Assembly: GCF_029581275.1 (NCBI RefSeq)
Contig: NZ_CP120742.1
Location: forward strand, 2,702,501-2,766,500
DNA: 64,000 nucleotides
Source of the DNA: Micromonospora sp. WMMD1155
GTDB taxonomy: Bacteria > Actinomycetota > Actinomycetes > Mycobacteriales > Micromonosporaceae
Reading direction: 5' to 3'
Program-made: the position numbers and the translations under genes
Notes under the pieces: generated by a model
The model's database searches: none
What the model was told of the DNA's origin: nothing
Seen by the model: the letters and a program-made list of their open reading frames with translations, nothing else
In this document: positions 1 to 7,810 of the stretch, in pieces
Layout: the number at the start of each line of letters is the position of its first letter
How positions within the stretch are numbered: the stretch's first letter is position 1

Positions 1-183
1 GACGGGATCACCTACATCGATTACAAGGACACCGCGCTGCTGCGCAAGTTCATCTCCGACCGCGGCAAGATCCGCGCTCGGCGGGTGACCGGCGTGACCT
101 CGCAGCAGCAGCGGCAGATCGCCCGTGCGGTCAAGAACGCCCGTGAGATGGCGCTCCTGCCGTACACGGCCACCACCCGCTGA
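1..183 (+). CDS. rpsR: 30S ribosomal protein S18 (C-terminal part; gene begins upstream)
   Basis: Last 60 residues of ribosomal protein S18, an RNA-binding protein of the 30S platform that contacts S6. The visible part contains the conserved [18 protein letters not shown] core and the [13 protein letters not shown] stretch typical of the family, and ends at TGA 181-183. The reading frame is open to the window edge, so the start lies upstream. It is followed after 14 bases by rplI, which is the usual actinobacterial order rpsF-ssb-rpsR-rplI; the first two would be just outside the window. The N-terminal zinc-ribbon region cannot be assessed. Confidence 0.97.
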   Translation, partial: DGITYIDYKDTALLRKFISDRGKIRARRVTGVTSQQQRQIARAVKNAREMALLPYTATTR

Positions 184-197
184 GAGGAGGCACCGAT

Positions 198-644
198 ATG
201 AAGATCATCCTGACTCAGGAAGTGTCCGGCCTCGGTGCCCCGGGCGACATCGTCGAGGTCAAGAACGGCTACGGCCGTAACTACCTGCTGCCGCAGGGCT
301 TCGCGATCGCCTGGACCAAGGGCGCGGAAAAGCAGGTCACGGTCATCAAGCGGGCCCGTTCGGCCCGTGAGATCCGCGACCTCGACCACGCCAACGAGGT
401 CAAGGCTCAGCTCGAGGGTCTCAAGGTCAACCTGAAGGTCCGCGCCGGCGACGGCGGACGGCTCTTCGGCTCGGTCACCCCGGCCGAGATCGTGGACGCC
501 GTCAAGGCGGCCAGCGGCCCGGTCCTCGACCGGCGTCGGCTGGAGGTGCCCGGTCACATCAAGTCGACCGGCACCTACCCGGTGAAGATCAAGCTGCACC
601 CTGAGGTGACCGCGTCGTTCAACCTGAACGTCGTTCAGGGCTGA
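198..644 (+). CDS. rplI: 50S ribosomal protein L9
   Basis: 148 residues, the normal full length. L9 binds 23S rRNA near the base of the L1 stalk through its N-terminal domain and influences translational fidelity. The N-terminal signature is clear ([20 protein letters not shown] followed by [15 protein letters not shown], residues 2-36). A charged central helix (about 45-75) and the C-terminal domain with GGRLFGSVT follow. ATG 198 is preceded by a strong AGGAGG ribosome-binding site at 185-190. The gene is co-transcribed with rpsR and closed by a strong hairpin at 661-698. Confidence 0.98.
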   Translation: MKIILTQEVSGLGAPGDIVEVKNGYGRNYLLPQGFAIAWTKGAEKQVTVIKRARSAREIRDLDHANEVKAQLEGLKVNLKVRAGDGGRLFGSVTPAEIVDAVKAASGPVLDRRRLEVPGHIKSTGTYPVKIKLHPEVTASFNLNVVQG

Positions 645-660
645 CGTCCGCAACACCACC

Positions 661-698
661 ACGAGGGCCCGCACCGAGCGATCGGTGCGGGCCCTCGT
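661..698 (+). terminator. Strong hairpin terminator after rplI
   Basis: A perfect 17-base inverted repeat (661-677 against 682-698) encloses a GCGA tetraloop 17 bases after the rplI stop. It is GC-rich with no long T tract, as is common for terminators in high-GC actinomycetes. It also lies 70 bases beyond the stop of the convergent gene at 768, so it may work in both directions. Confidence 0.85.
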
Positions 699-767
699 GC
701 GTACCGTCGTCAACCGACCCGCTCAGGGAGCGGGCAGCCGAGCCGTGCCGCGCCACCCGCTGGGCCG

Positions 768-2297
768 TCACCCGATCGGCTGGCCGGTCACCGCGCTGAT
801 CAGCACCGTGGACAGGCCGCCGCCCACCACTGCGGCGGCGACGGCGATGGTCGCCGAGCGCCACGTCGTGCCCACCCGACGCAGCAGAGCCGCCACCACC
901 AGACTGCTCACCAACGCCAAACCGAAGCGCGGCGACCCGGCAAGGAGAGACTCCAACGCACGCGAACGGGCCGAGTCGCACCCGCCCCCGCTGATATCGG
1001 TCACACAACCGGCCGGTGCCTGACCGTCCAACGTCAACAGCCACACGAAGATCAGCATCGCGGGCACCAGGTAACAGGCCGCCGTGTACAGCAACGGCCG
1101 GACCGAACCGCCCGGATCCGGGTCCAGCAGGTCGTCCTCAAGACGTCGAGAGAACGCACCGGAGGCCGCCGACTCGACCCGCCGACGCACCGACGCCGCC
1201 CCGACCGGAGGGCGATCCGCCCGACGTCGTGGTGCCCCACCGCTCGGCACCGGCGCGCTGCGTGGTCGCGGGGCCGTGTAGCCCACCACCGGTGACCGGG
1301 GTGCCGACGTCGTCGGATCCATCCAGCGGGGATCGTCATCGGCCAGCCGGGTGCCGGGCCAGAACCCCTCGTCCCGTGCCGGCCAACCCTCAGCGGCCAC
1401 GGACCGGTCGGAACGCGGCGCCAGCGTCTGGTCCCACTGGTCGTCCTCGATCGCGGACCGCTCCCACTGACCGGTGCGGTCGGACCGCTCCCAGCCGCCG
1501 ACGCTCTCCACCGCCGACCACTGCTCACTCAGATCCGTGCCGGCCGCCGAAGGCCACGCGTGCACGCCCGAGGCGTCCCACGGATCCACCGCAGGCGGAT
1601 AGGACGGCTCGGGCTCAGCCGGCCGGTCCGCCCCTCGAGCCCACGGGTCGGCAGGCGGACGGGTCCAGGACTCCTCCGCCGCACGGCGGCTCCGCCGGGT
1701 GGGGCGCTTCACCTCCGGCTCGGGCGCCGGCGGCTCGCTCGGGGTGGACTCCACATCCCCGCCCGACCAGATCACCTGGGGACGGGCGGTGGACGCCCGA
1801 CGAGGGCGGCGTTCCCGGACCGCACCGGAGACCGGCTCGTCCTCCTCGGCGTCGGCGCGACGACGGCCCGCGTACCCCTGCTCCTGCGGGCGGTCGAGGG
1901 TCCACTCCCGAGTGTGGTCCGAGTCGGGCGCGGCACCGATCGCCGCCTGCTCGCGCCAACCCGTCTCGGTGCCCCGCCGCCGGCGGCTGCTCGACGCCTC
2001 GGTCGACCGTCGGCCGGCACCGGACGTGGGTATCTCGCGGTCGTCCTCGTCCGGTGCCGCGTGGCGGCCGCCGCCGTCCGCGTGCCGGACACCCGACTCC
2101 AGGGCCCACCGGGGCAGGTAGGCGTCGACGGGCTCGTCCTGACCACGGTCCAACGCGCGCCGCCGACTGGAGGTGCGGTAGCGCCCTTCCTCGTCGTACG
2201 GGTCAACCGGAAGGGACGCCGCGCGCTCACTCCACGAGGCGGTCGGCGGGCGCTCGCGCGGGCTGCCATCCCCGCGTCCCCAGTCCCGGTAACTCAC
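768..2297 (-). CDS. Uncharacterised Arg/Pro-rich protein with C-terminal membrane domain
   Basis: 509 residues, not recognised. About the first 385 residues are low-complexity and hydrophilic, rich in Arg, Asp, Pro, Ser and Trp (repeated short runs such as SERA, WERS, WDQ), with no visible fold. The last 110 residues hold three hydrophobic segments: LYTAACYLVPAMLIFVWLL, GLALVSSLVVAALL and ATIAVAAAVVGGGLSTVLI. The loop between the first two contains two cysteines (PAGCVTD, GGGCDSA) that could form an extracytoplasmic disulphide. The GTG start (2297) gives MSYRDWGRG. It converges on rplI and is divergent from dnaB, with about 400 bases between the starts. A role at the envelope is inferred only from the membrane segments. 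Confidence 0.75.
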   Translation of the reverse strand: MSYRDWGRGDGSPRERPPTASWSERAASLPVDPYDEEGRYRTSSRRRALDRGQDEPVDAYLPRWALESGVRHADGGGRHAAPDEDDREIPTSGAGRRSTEASSSRRRRGTETGWREQAAIGAAPDSDHTREWTLDRPQEQGYAGRRRADAEEDEPVSGAVRERRPRRASTARPQVIWSGGDVESTPSEPPAPEPEVKRPTRRSRRAAEESWTRPPADPWARGADRPAEPEPSYPPAVDPWDASGVHAWPSAAGTDLSEQWSAVESVGGWERSDRTGQWERSAIEDDQWDQTLAPRSDRSVAAEGWPARDEGFWPGTRLADDDPRWMDPTTSAPRSPVVGYTAPRPRSAPVPSGGAPRRRADRPPVGAASVRRRVESAASGAFSRRLEDDLLDPDPGGSVRPLLYTAACYLVPAMLIFVWLLTLDGQAPAGCVTDISGGGCDSARSRALESLLAGSPRFGLALVSSLVVAALLRRVGTTWRSATIAVAAAVVGGGLSTVLISAVTGQPIG

Positions 2298-2404
2298 GGC
2301 CGGAGTGTGACCCTTCTGAACCCAAAACGGAATCCGCTGTCCAGGTGTAGCCGTTCGCTGGAGATAGTACGGGACGATCGTGTCACAGAGCCGACCGAAA
2401 TATC

Positions 2405-2545
2405 TTCCTCCACAGGCTGGGGAGCATGTTTCCGCAGGTCAGAAAGCTATGACGAAGAATTCCCCAACAGTTGTCCACAGGCTGTGCACACGCCGCGCAC
2501 ATGCTGTCCACCGACATCCACAGGTTGTCCCGAGGCTCGTCCACC
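2405..2545 (+). promoter_or_regulatory. Cluster of DnaA-box-like 9-mers upstream of dnaB
   Basis: One perfect actinobacterial DnaA box, TTGTCCACA, is at 2471-2479. Near matches are at 2406-2414 (TCCTCCACA), 2482-2490 (CTGTGCACA), 2504-2512 (CTGTCCACC), 2514-2522 (ACATCCACA) and 2537-2545 (TCGTCCACC). They lie in the roughly 400-base non-coding stretch between the divergent gene ending upstream at 2297 and dnaB (2696). The matches were read by eye against TTGTCCACA/TTATCCACA. A regulatory or titration role for DnaA is an inference; this is not oriC, which would be next to dnaA/dnaN. Confidence 0.5.
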
Positions 2546-2695
2546 GGCGTTGTTGAGTCTCTGACCTCGGGGTCCGTATGGTTGGCCCTCGACCGCCGGC
2601 CCGATGGCCCCCGATCGGCCGGCCCGGTCGGACGAGAAGCGTCGTACCCCAGCGGTAGAGCTGGGATCGGGTTCGGCGCAGTGGAGGGGGGACCC

Positions 2696-5600
2696 GTGTC
2701 GGTCACCGACGACATGCGGGCAGAGTCACGCTCCGGCGGAGGTCAACCACCCGCCCAGCGGGACGGCCAGTTCGACAAGACCCCGCCGCAGGACGTGGCA
2801 GCCGAGCAGTGCGTTCTCGGCGGCATGCTGCTCTCCAAGGACGCCATCGCCGACGTCGTCGAGATCCTCAAGACCAACGACTTCTACCGGCCGGTCCACG
2901 CCACCATCTTCGACACCATCCTGGACATCTACGGTCGGGGTGAGCCCGCCGACCCGATCACCGTGGCCGCCGCCCTGACCGACTCCGGTGACCTGGCCCG
3001 CATCGGCGGCGCGCCGTACCTGCACACGCTCATCGCCAGCGTGCCGACCGCCGCGAACGCCGCCTACTACGCGCGGATCGTCAGCGAACGGGCGGTGCTG
3101 CGCCGGCTGGTCGAGGCCGGCACCAAGATCGTGCAGCTGGGCTACGGCACCGCGAGCGGCGGCAGCCGCGACGTGGACGACATCGTGGACCTCGCCCAGC
3201 AGGCCGTCTACGACGTCACCGAACGCCGGGTCAGCGAGGACTTCGCGGTCCTGGCCGACATGTTGCAGCCGACGCTGGACGAGATCGAGGCGGTGGGTGC
3301 GCAGGGTGGTGTGATGACCGGTGTGCCGACCGGCTTCAGCGACCTGGACCGGCTGCTCAACGGCCTGCACGCCGGTCAGTTGGTAATCGTCGCGGGACGA
3401 CCTGGGCTGGGCAAAGCGCTCGCACTCGACACCCCACTGCCGACCCCGGGCGGCTGGACCACGATGGGCGAGATCCGAGTGGGTGATCAACTGATGGCGG
3501 CGGACGGCAGTCCCACCACCGTCACGCACGCCTTCGACGTGATGCATGGCCGGCCCTGCTACGAAGTCGAGTTCTCCGACGGCACGGTCATCGTGGCGGA
3601 CGCGGAGCACCTGTGGAAGACGACCACCCGAGCGAGCAGACGGCAGGGGCCGGTGCGGCAGAGCCGGCGCTGGTCCGAGTCGTCGATGGCCAACGTACGC
3701 GCGGCGCACGAGAGTCTCGGCGCCAGGGGCAACCAGCCCGTCACACTCTTCGACACGATTGCGCAGGTCGGCCCGGAGTTCCGGCATGTCCTGCACACCG
3801 TCGCCCGCGAAGTCGGGTCGATCGGCCGGATCAGCCGCCCCATCGTCCGAGCCGGCAGGACGCGGAACTGGGCGGCGCCCGGCTATCCGGCCGGACCTCT
3901 TCTGAGCGCACTTCTTGAGCGGACCGCACGGAAGGGCAACGCTGACAGCCAGGCCGACCACGGCGGTGTCGTCACCACTGCCGAGATCGCGGCCACACTC
4001 CGCACTGACACCGCCGATCGACGGCTCAACCACGCGGTACGGAACACTGCCCCCCTTCAGCTCCCGGACCGGGAGCTGTTGATCCCGCCGTACACATTGG
4101 GAGTCTGGCTCGGTGATGGGCACACCCACGCCAGCCGCTTCACCACCGCGGATCCGGAGATGGTCACGCACATCGAGGCGGACGGCTTCTCGGTGCGGCC
4201 CGGTGGACCGATGGTCTACACCATCCTCCTGGAGGCAGAGCCTGTCGTTCCGGGGATTGGGGTCTGCGTGGACTGTGGCGTCTCCACCCGTGCGTTGCGC
4301 GAGAATTCAGCAACTCGGAAGTGTGCCGACTGCCACAACAAGAACCGTTCCTTCGTCGGGCTGCTGCGCACGATCGGGGTGGCAGGCGACAAGCACATCC
4401 CAGGCGCCTACCTGCGCGCCTCCGAGGCCCAGCGCCGCGCGTTGCTGGCGGGCCTGATGGACACCGACGGCACTGTCGCCCCTTCAGGCAACCTGCAATA
4501 CACGTCGACCTCCAAGCGGCTGGCAGAGGACGTGCGTGAGCTCGTGGTCAGCCTCGGATACCGCTGCACTGTCAACCGGAAGTCCGTACGCGGCCGCACT
4601 CCGGAATCGTCGATCGCCTACACGTTGAACTTCTCCACACCGGACCCTGTCTTCCGGCTGAAGCGGAAACAGGATGCACACGCCGAACGGCGCCGTACCG
4701 CCTCCGACGTTCGGACGACCTCCCGGTTCATCGTCGACGTCCGGCCGGTCCCCAGCGTGCCCGTGCGCTGCGTGACGGTCGACAACGACGAGCACCTGTA
4801 CCTGGCCGGTCGGGCCATGATCCCGACGCACAACAGCACAGCAAGCATGGACTTCGCCCGGAACGCGGCCATCAGGGCGAACCAGGCGGCGGCCATCTTC
4901 TCGCTGGAGATGAGCAAGGTCGAGATCGTCATGCGACTGCTCTCGGCCGAGGCGCGGGTGCCGTTGCACGTGCTGCGCAGCGGGCAGCTCTCCGACGACG
5001 ACTGGACGAAGCTGGCTCGCTGCATGGGCGAGATCAGCGAGGCGCCGCTCTTCGTGGACGACACGCCGAGCATGAACCTCATGGAGATCCGGGCCAAGGC
5101 GCGGCGGCTCAAGCAGCGGCACGACCTCAAGATGATCGTGGTCGACTATCTCCAACTGATGACCTCACCGAAGCGCACCGAGAGTCGTCAGCAGGAGGTC
5201 GCGGACCTCTCCCGTGGCCTCAAGCTGCTGGCCAAGGAGGTCGAGTGCCCGGTCATCGCGGTCAGTCAGCTGAACCGTGGCCCGGAGCAGCGCACCGACA
5301 AGCGCCCCCAACTGTCCGATTTGCGGGAATCTGGCTGCCTTACGGCGGAGAGCCGAGTGATTCGGGCCGATGACAACACCGAGATCACACTAGGTGAATT
5401 GTTGTCCAACAACACCAAGGACATTCCCGTCTGGGCGTTGGACGAGAGCCTTCGCTACACAGCCCGCACCATGACCCATGTCTTCCCCAGCGGCACTCGC
5501 GAAGTGTTTCGGCTGACCCTTGCGTCGGGCAAGCAGATCGACGCCACGGCGAACCATCCCTTCCTGGCCTTCACGGGGTGGGTGCCACTCGGTGAACTGT

Positions 5601-6796
5601 CGCCGGGAGATCGCATCGCCACGCCACGTCACCTACCGCCGCCGATGATGACCCGCCCGTGGGCCGAGGCGGAGGTGGTGATGTTGGCGCACCTGTTGGG
5701 CGACGGATCCTTCGTGCGACGTCAACCCATCCGGTACGCGAGCTGTGACGAGCTGAACCTTCAGGCCGTGTCCGACGCGGCGAAGCATTTTGGGATTTCG
5801 GCCGTCCGCGACGATTATGCGGCTGCGCGGGTGACGACCCTGCGGCTGCCAGCGCCCTATCGCCTGGCTCGCGGTCGGCGCAACCCGATCGCCGCTTGGC
5901 TGGACGACCTCGGCCTCTTCGGTTTGAGATCGCACGAGAAGTTTCTCCCTCCGGCCGTCTTCAGCCTGCCCAAGGAGCAGATCACCTCCTTCCTGCGGCA
6001 CCTGTGGGCCACCGATGGTTCGGTGACCGTCAACAGCTCAGGCCGCGGCGGGCGCGTCTACTTCTCGTCCACGAGCCGGCGAATGCTCGAAGACATCTCT
6101 CGACTCCTTCTGAGGTACGGCATCACGGCCCGACTGAAGGTGGTGCCAGTTTCGGGGCACCGTCCTCAGTACACGCTCGACATTTCCGGCCGGGACGACC
6201 AGTTGAGGTTCCTGCGCGAAGTCGGCGTGTACGGGCAGCGGTCGGACGGCTGCGCCGCTCTGCTTGCCGCGTTGGAAACGACGGAGAGCAACACCAATGT
6301 CGACACCGTGCCGCGCGAGGTATGGACCAGGGTCAAGGAGATTCTGGTCGAGCAGGGCATGACTCACCGTGAGTTCGCGAAGGCCATCGGCACCCAGTTC
6401 TGTGGAAGTACTCTCTGGAAGCGTGCGCCCAGTCGCTCCCGACTGGCGGCGATCGCCACCGTCCTTGACGCGGCTGACCTGGACCTGCACGCGACCAACG
6501 ACATCTTCTGGGACTCGGTCGTGTCAATCGAGTCGATCGGCGAGCAGGAAGTGTTCGACGCGACCGTCCTCGGTAAGCACAACTTCATCGCCAACGGCAT
6601 CGCCACGCACAACTCGATCGAGCAAGATGCCGATGTTGTCATCCTTCTGCACCGTGACGACTACTACGACAAGGAGTCGCCGCGGGCGGGCGAGGCGGAT
6701 TTCATAATTGCCAAGCATCGGAATGGGCCAACTGACACCGTAACCGTCGCTGCGCAATTGCACCTGTCGAGGTTCGTGGACATGGCGATCGGATGA
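2696..6796 (+). CDS. dnaB: Replicative DNA helicase DnaB, interrupted by two inteins
   Basis: Ring-shaped 5'-3' helicase that unwinds DNA at the fork. The precursor is 1366 residues; removing two inteins leaves a normal 467-residue helicase (residues 1-240, 714-880, 1307-1366). The N-terminal domain starts at PPQDVAAEQCVLGGMLL. The P-loop GRPGLGK|ST is split by intein 1, Walker B is in IVVDYLQLM, and motif DLRESG|SIEQDADVV is split by intein 2. GTG 2696 is chosen because GGAGG (2683-2687) sits 8 bases upstream and the reading frame further upstream has no homology. The stop (6794-6796) overlaps the start of the downstream endonuclease gene by 4 bases. Codons next to each intein site and in the last 33 codons are unusually rich in A/T at the third position compared with the rest of the extein. 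Confidence 0.97.
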   Translation: MSVTDDMRAESRSGGGQPPAQRDGQFDKTPPQDVAAEQCVLGGMLLSKDAIADVVEILKTNDFYRPVHATIFDTILDIYGRGEPADPITVAAALTDSGDLARIGGAPYLHTLIASVPTAANAAYYARIVSERAVLRRLVEAGTKIVQLGYGTASGGSRDVDDIVDLAQQAVYDVTERRVSEDFAVLADMLQPTLDEIEAVGAQGGVMTGVPTGFSDLDRLLNGLHAGQLVIVAGRPGLGKALALDTPLPTPGGWTTMGEIRVGDQLMAADGSPTTVTHAFDVMHGRPCYEVEFSDGTVIVADAEHLWKTTTRASRRQGPVRQSRRWSESSMANVRAAHESLGARGNQPVTLFDTIAQVGPEFRHVLHTVAREVGSIGRISRPIVRAGRTRNWAAPGYPAGPLLSALLERTARKGNADSQADHGGVVTTAEIAATLRTDTADRRLNHAVRNTAPLQLPDRELLIPPYTLGVWLGDGHTHASRFTTADPEMVTHIEADGFSVRPGGPMVYTILLEAEPVVPGIGVCVDCGVSTRALRENSATRKCADCHNKNRSFVGLLRTIGVAGDKHIPGAYLRASEAQRRALLAGLMDTDGTVAPSGNLQYTSTSKRLAEDVRELVVSLGYRCTVNRKSVRGRTPESSIAYTLNFSTPDPVFRLKRKQDAHAERRRTASDVRTTSRFIVDVRPVPSVPVRCVTVDNDEHLYLAGRAMIPTHNSTASMDFARNAAIRANQAAAIFSLEMSKVEIVMRLLSAEARVPLHVLRSGQLSDDDWTKLARCMGEISEAPLFVDDTPSMNLMEIRAKARRLKQRHDLKMIVVDYLQLMTSPKRTESRQQEVADLSRGLKLLAKEVECPVIAVSQLNRGPEQRTDKRPQLSDLRESGCLTAESRVIRADDNTEITLGELLSNNTKDIPVWALDESLRYTARTMTHVFPSGTREVFRLTLASGKQIDATANHPFLAFTGWVPLGELSPGDRIATPRHLPPPMMTRPWAEAEVVMLAHLLGDGSFVRRQPIRYASCDELNLQAVSDAAKHFGISAVRDDYAAARVTTLRLPAPYRLARGRRNPIAAWLDDLGLFGLRSHEKFLPPAVFSLPKEQITSFLRHLWATDGSVTVNSSGRGGRVYFSSTSRRMLEDISRLLLRYGITARLKVVPVSGHRPQYTLDISGRDDQLRFLREVGVYGQRSDGCAALLAALETTESNTNVDTVPREVWTRVKEILVEQGMTHREFAKAIGTQFCGSTLWKRAPSRSRLAAIATVLDAADLDLHATNDIFWDSVVSIESIGEQEVFDATVLGKHNFIANGIATHNSIEQDADVVILLHRDDYYDKESPRAGEADFIIAKHRNGPTDTVTVAAQLHLSRFVDMAIG
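3416..4834 (+). mobile_element. DnaB intein 1 (class-3-like, Ala1) with LAGLIDADG endonuclease
   Basis: 473-residue in-frame intein (precursor residues 241-713) inserted in the Walker A loop between GRPGLGK and ST. It begins with Ala (ALALDTPLPTPGGW), so it lacks the usual Cys/Ser1 nucleophile. It has the class-3 W-C-T set: Trp at intein position 67 (EHLW, block B), Cys at 452 (VRCVTVD, block F) and Thr at 471 (PTHN, block G), followed by Ser+1. Known class-3 inteins, including mycobacterial DnaB examples, start splicing from the block F Cys. A homing endonuclease domain is present, with LAGLIDADG motifs LGVWLGDGH and LLAGLMDTDG. Between them is a CxxC...CxxC pair (CVDC, CADC; about 4264-4335) that resembles a zinc knuckle. 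Splicing and nuclease activity are inferred from intact motifs. Confidence 0.93.
5336..6613 (+). mobile_element. DnaB intein 2 (Cys1 class) with LAGLIDADG endonuclease and HTH-like region
   Basis: 426-residue intein (precursor residues 881-1306) inserted in the conserved DLRESG|SIEQDADVV motif. It begins with Cys1 (CLTAESRVI) and ends VLGKHNFIANGIATHN with Ser+1, the ordinary class-1 arrangement. Block B is visible as ATANHPFL. Two LAGLIDADG motifs (AHLLGDGSF near 5690 and HLWATDGSV near 6000) indicate an endonuclease domain. Between it and the C-terminal splicing blocks lies a helix-turn-helix-like stretch (MTHREFAKAIGTQFCGS, about 6358-6410) that could bind DNA. The sequence is less GC-biased than host genes. 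All visible splicing residues are present, so splicing is expected. Confidence 0.93.
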
Positions 6797-7728
6797 GAGG
6801 CACGAGTGCCCGTCTGACGCCGGCGCAAGTCGAGGATGCCGTGCATCGTGCGGCAACGGGCGAGAGTCTGACTCGAATCGCCAATTCGTACGGTGTCAGT
6901 AGGCAGGCGATTTCTGGTCTGTTGCGTAGGCGAGGGGTGCCTGCGCGGTCCGTTGCCAAGTTGACCGAATTGGAACGCGTGGAAGCGGTCAGGCAGTACG
7001 TCGAGGGTCTGTCGCTGGCAGAGGTTGCGAAGATATTCGGGCTTACAGAGCCTGGAATGCGGGGCTTGTTGATACGGCGCGGTGTAGTGATCCGCCGGGT
7101 TGTTCACACGCTTCGTCACGATGCGTTCGACTTGTTGACGCCGGAGGCATGTTACTGGCTCGGGTTTCTCTTCGCGGACGGGTGCGTCACGTACCGCGCG
7201 CGCCATCTCCCGCAGATCTCCGTTGGCCTCGCCCAGCGCGACCGCGAACACCTTGTCTCGCTTCGTACGTTCCTCGGTTCGACCAGCAGCATCTCAGAAC
7301 CTAGCCCCACGCACGGGTCGTGCCAGTTCTCGGTGCGCTCGACTCGCCTGGCAGAGCGCATGATCCAGTTGGGGAGGTACGAAGGCCCGCTCGGCGAACG
7401 ACTGGGCGAGTCACGCGACTTCTGGCGTGGTGTCGTCGACGGAGACGGCTCAATTGGAAGTTACCGGCGGCCGGGTTATCGATCGTCGGAGTTTGCGCAA
7501 TTCAGGCTGGTGGGAAGTCAGCGTCTGTTGGACGCATTCACTGCATTCCTCAGGAGTCATGGCATCTGCGGCCTCTCTGTTCGCCCCCATAAATCGATCT
7601 ACGGGGTAGGAACGACCTGTGGGCCGGCGAGGGAAATAATTGGTTTGTTGTACGCAGGAGCGTCAGTTGCATTGGCGCGTAAGGCGAGAACCGCGGAGGA
7701 GATCCTGGGCGGACACTTGGCCGGCTGA
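6793..7728 (+). CDS. Free-standing LAGLIDADG homing endonuclease overlapping the end of dnaB
   Basis: 311 residues. Two N-terminal helix-turn-helix units are visible (SLTRIANSYGVSRQAISGLL about 24-43; SLAEVAKIFGLTEPGMRGLL about 74-93), then two LAGLIDADG motifs (YWLGFLFADGCV about 121-132; FWRGVVDGDGSIG about 209-221). No intein splicing blocks flank it, so this is a stand-alone nuclease rather than a third intein. ATG 6793 overlaps the dnaB stop as ATGA, suggesting translational coupling. It uses many A/T-ending codons unlike neighbouring host genes, which is a sign of recent transfer. A nuclease that targets the dnaB 3' end is the simplest reading, but the target is not known. It ends 82 bases before a convergent gene. 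Confidence 0.85.
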   Translation: MRGTSARLTPAQVEDAVHRAATGESLTRIANSYGVSRQAISGLLRRRGVPARSVAKLTELERVEAVRQYVEGLSLAEVAKIFGLTEPGMRGLLIRRGVVIRRVVHTLRHDAFDLLTPEACYWLGFLFADGCVTYRARHLPQISVGLAQRDREHLVSLRTFLGSTSSISEPSPTHGSCQFSVRSTRLAERMIQLGRYEGPLGERLGESRDFWRGVVDGDGSIGSYRRPGYRSSEFAQFRLVGSQRLLDAFTAFLRSHGICGLSVRPHKSIYGVGTTCGPAREIIGLLYAGASVALARKARTAEEILGGHLAG

Positions 7729-7810
7729 CGAACGCTCGCAGCATTGCGAAGAAGGCGGCGTGGTCGACGACATCCACAACATCAGGCGAAAGTGGCGAAG
7801 CGCGACCAGC

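Noticed and set aside
1016..2350. 444-codon open frame on the plus strand opposite the 768-2297 gene
   Set aside because: Very high Arg/Pro content and no ribosome-binding site; it is the usual antisense shadow in high-GC DNA.
2471..2695. In-frame extension of dnaB upstream of GTG 2696
   Set aside because: No ribosome-binding site at any upstream start, no similarity to DnaB, and the stretch carries the DnaA-like sites.
2726..4171. 481-codon open frame on the minus strand across dnaB and intein 1
   Set aside because: It crosses extein and intein, which have different origins, and shows no family similarity.
6793..7728. Possible third intein
   Set aside because: It begins after the complete dnaB stop and has neither N- nor C-terminal splicing blocks; it is a separate gene.
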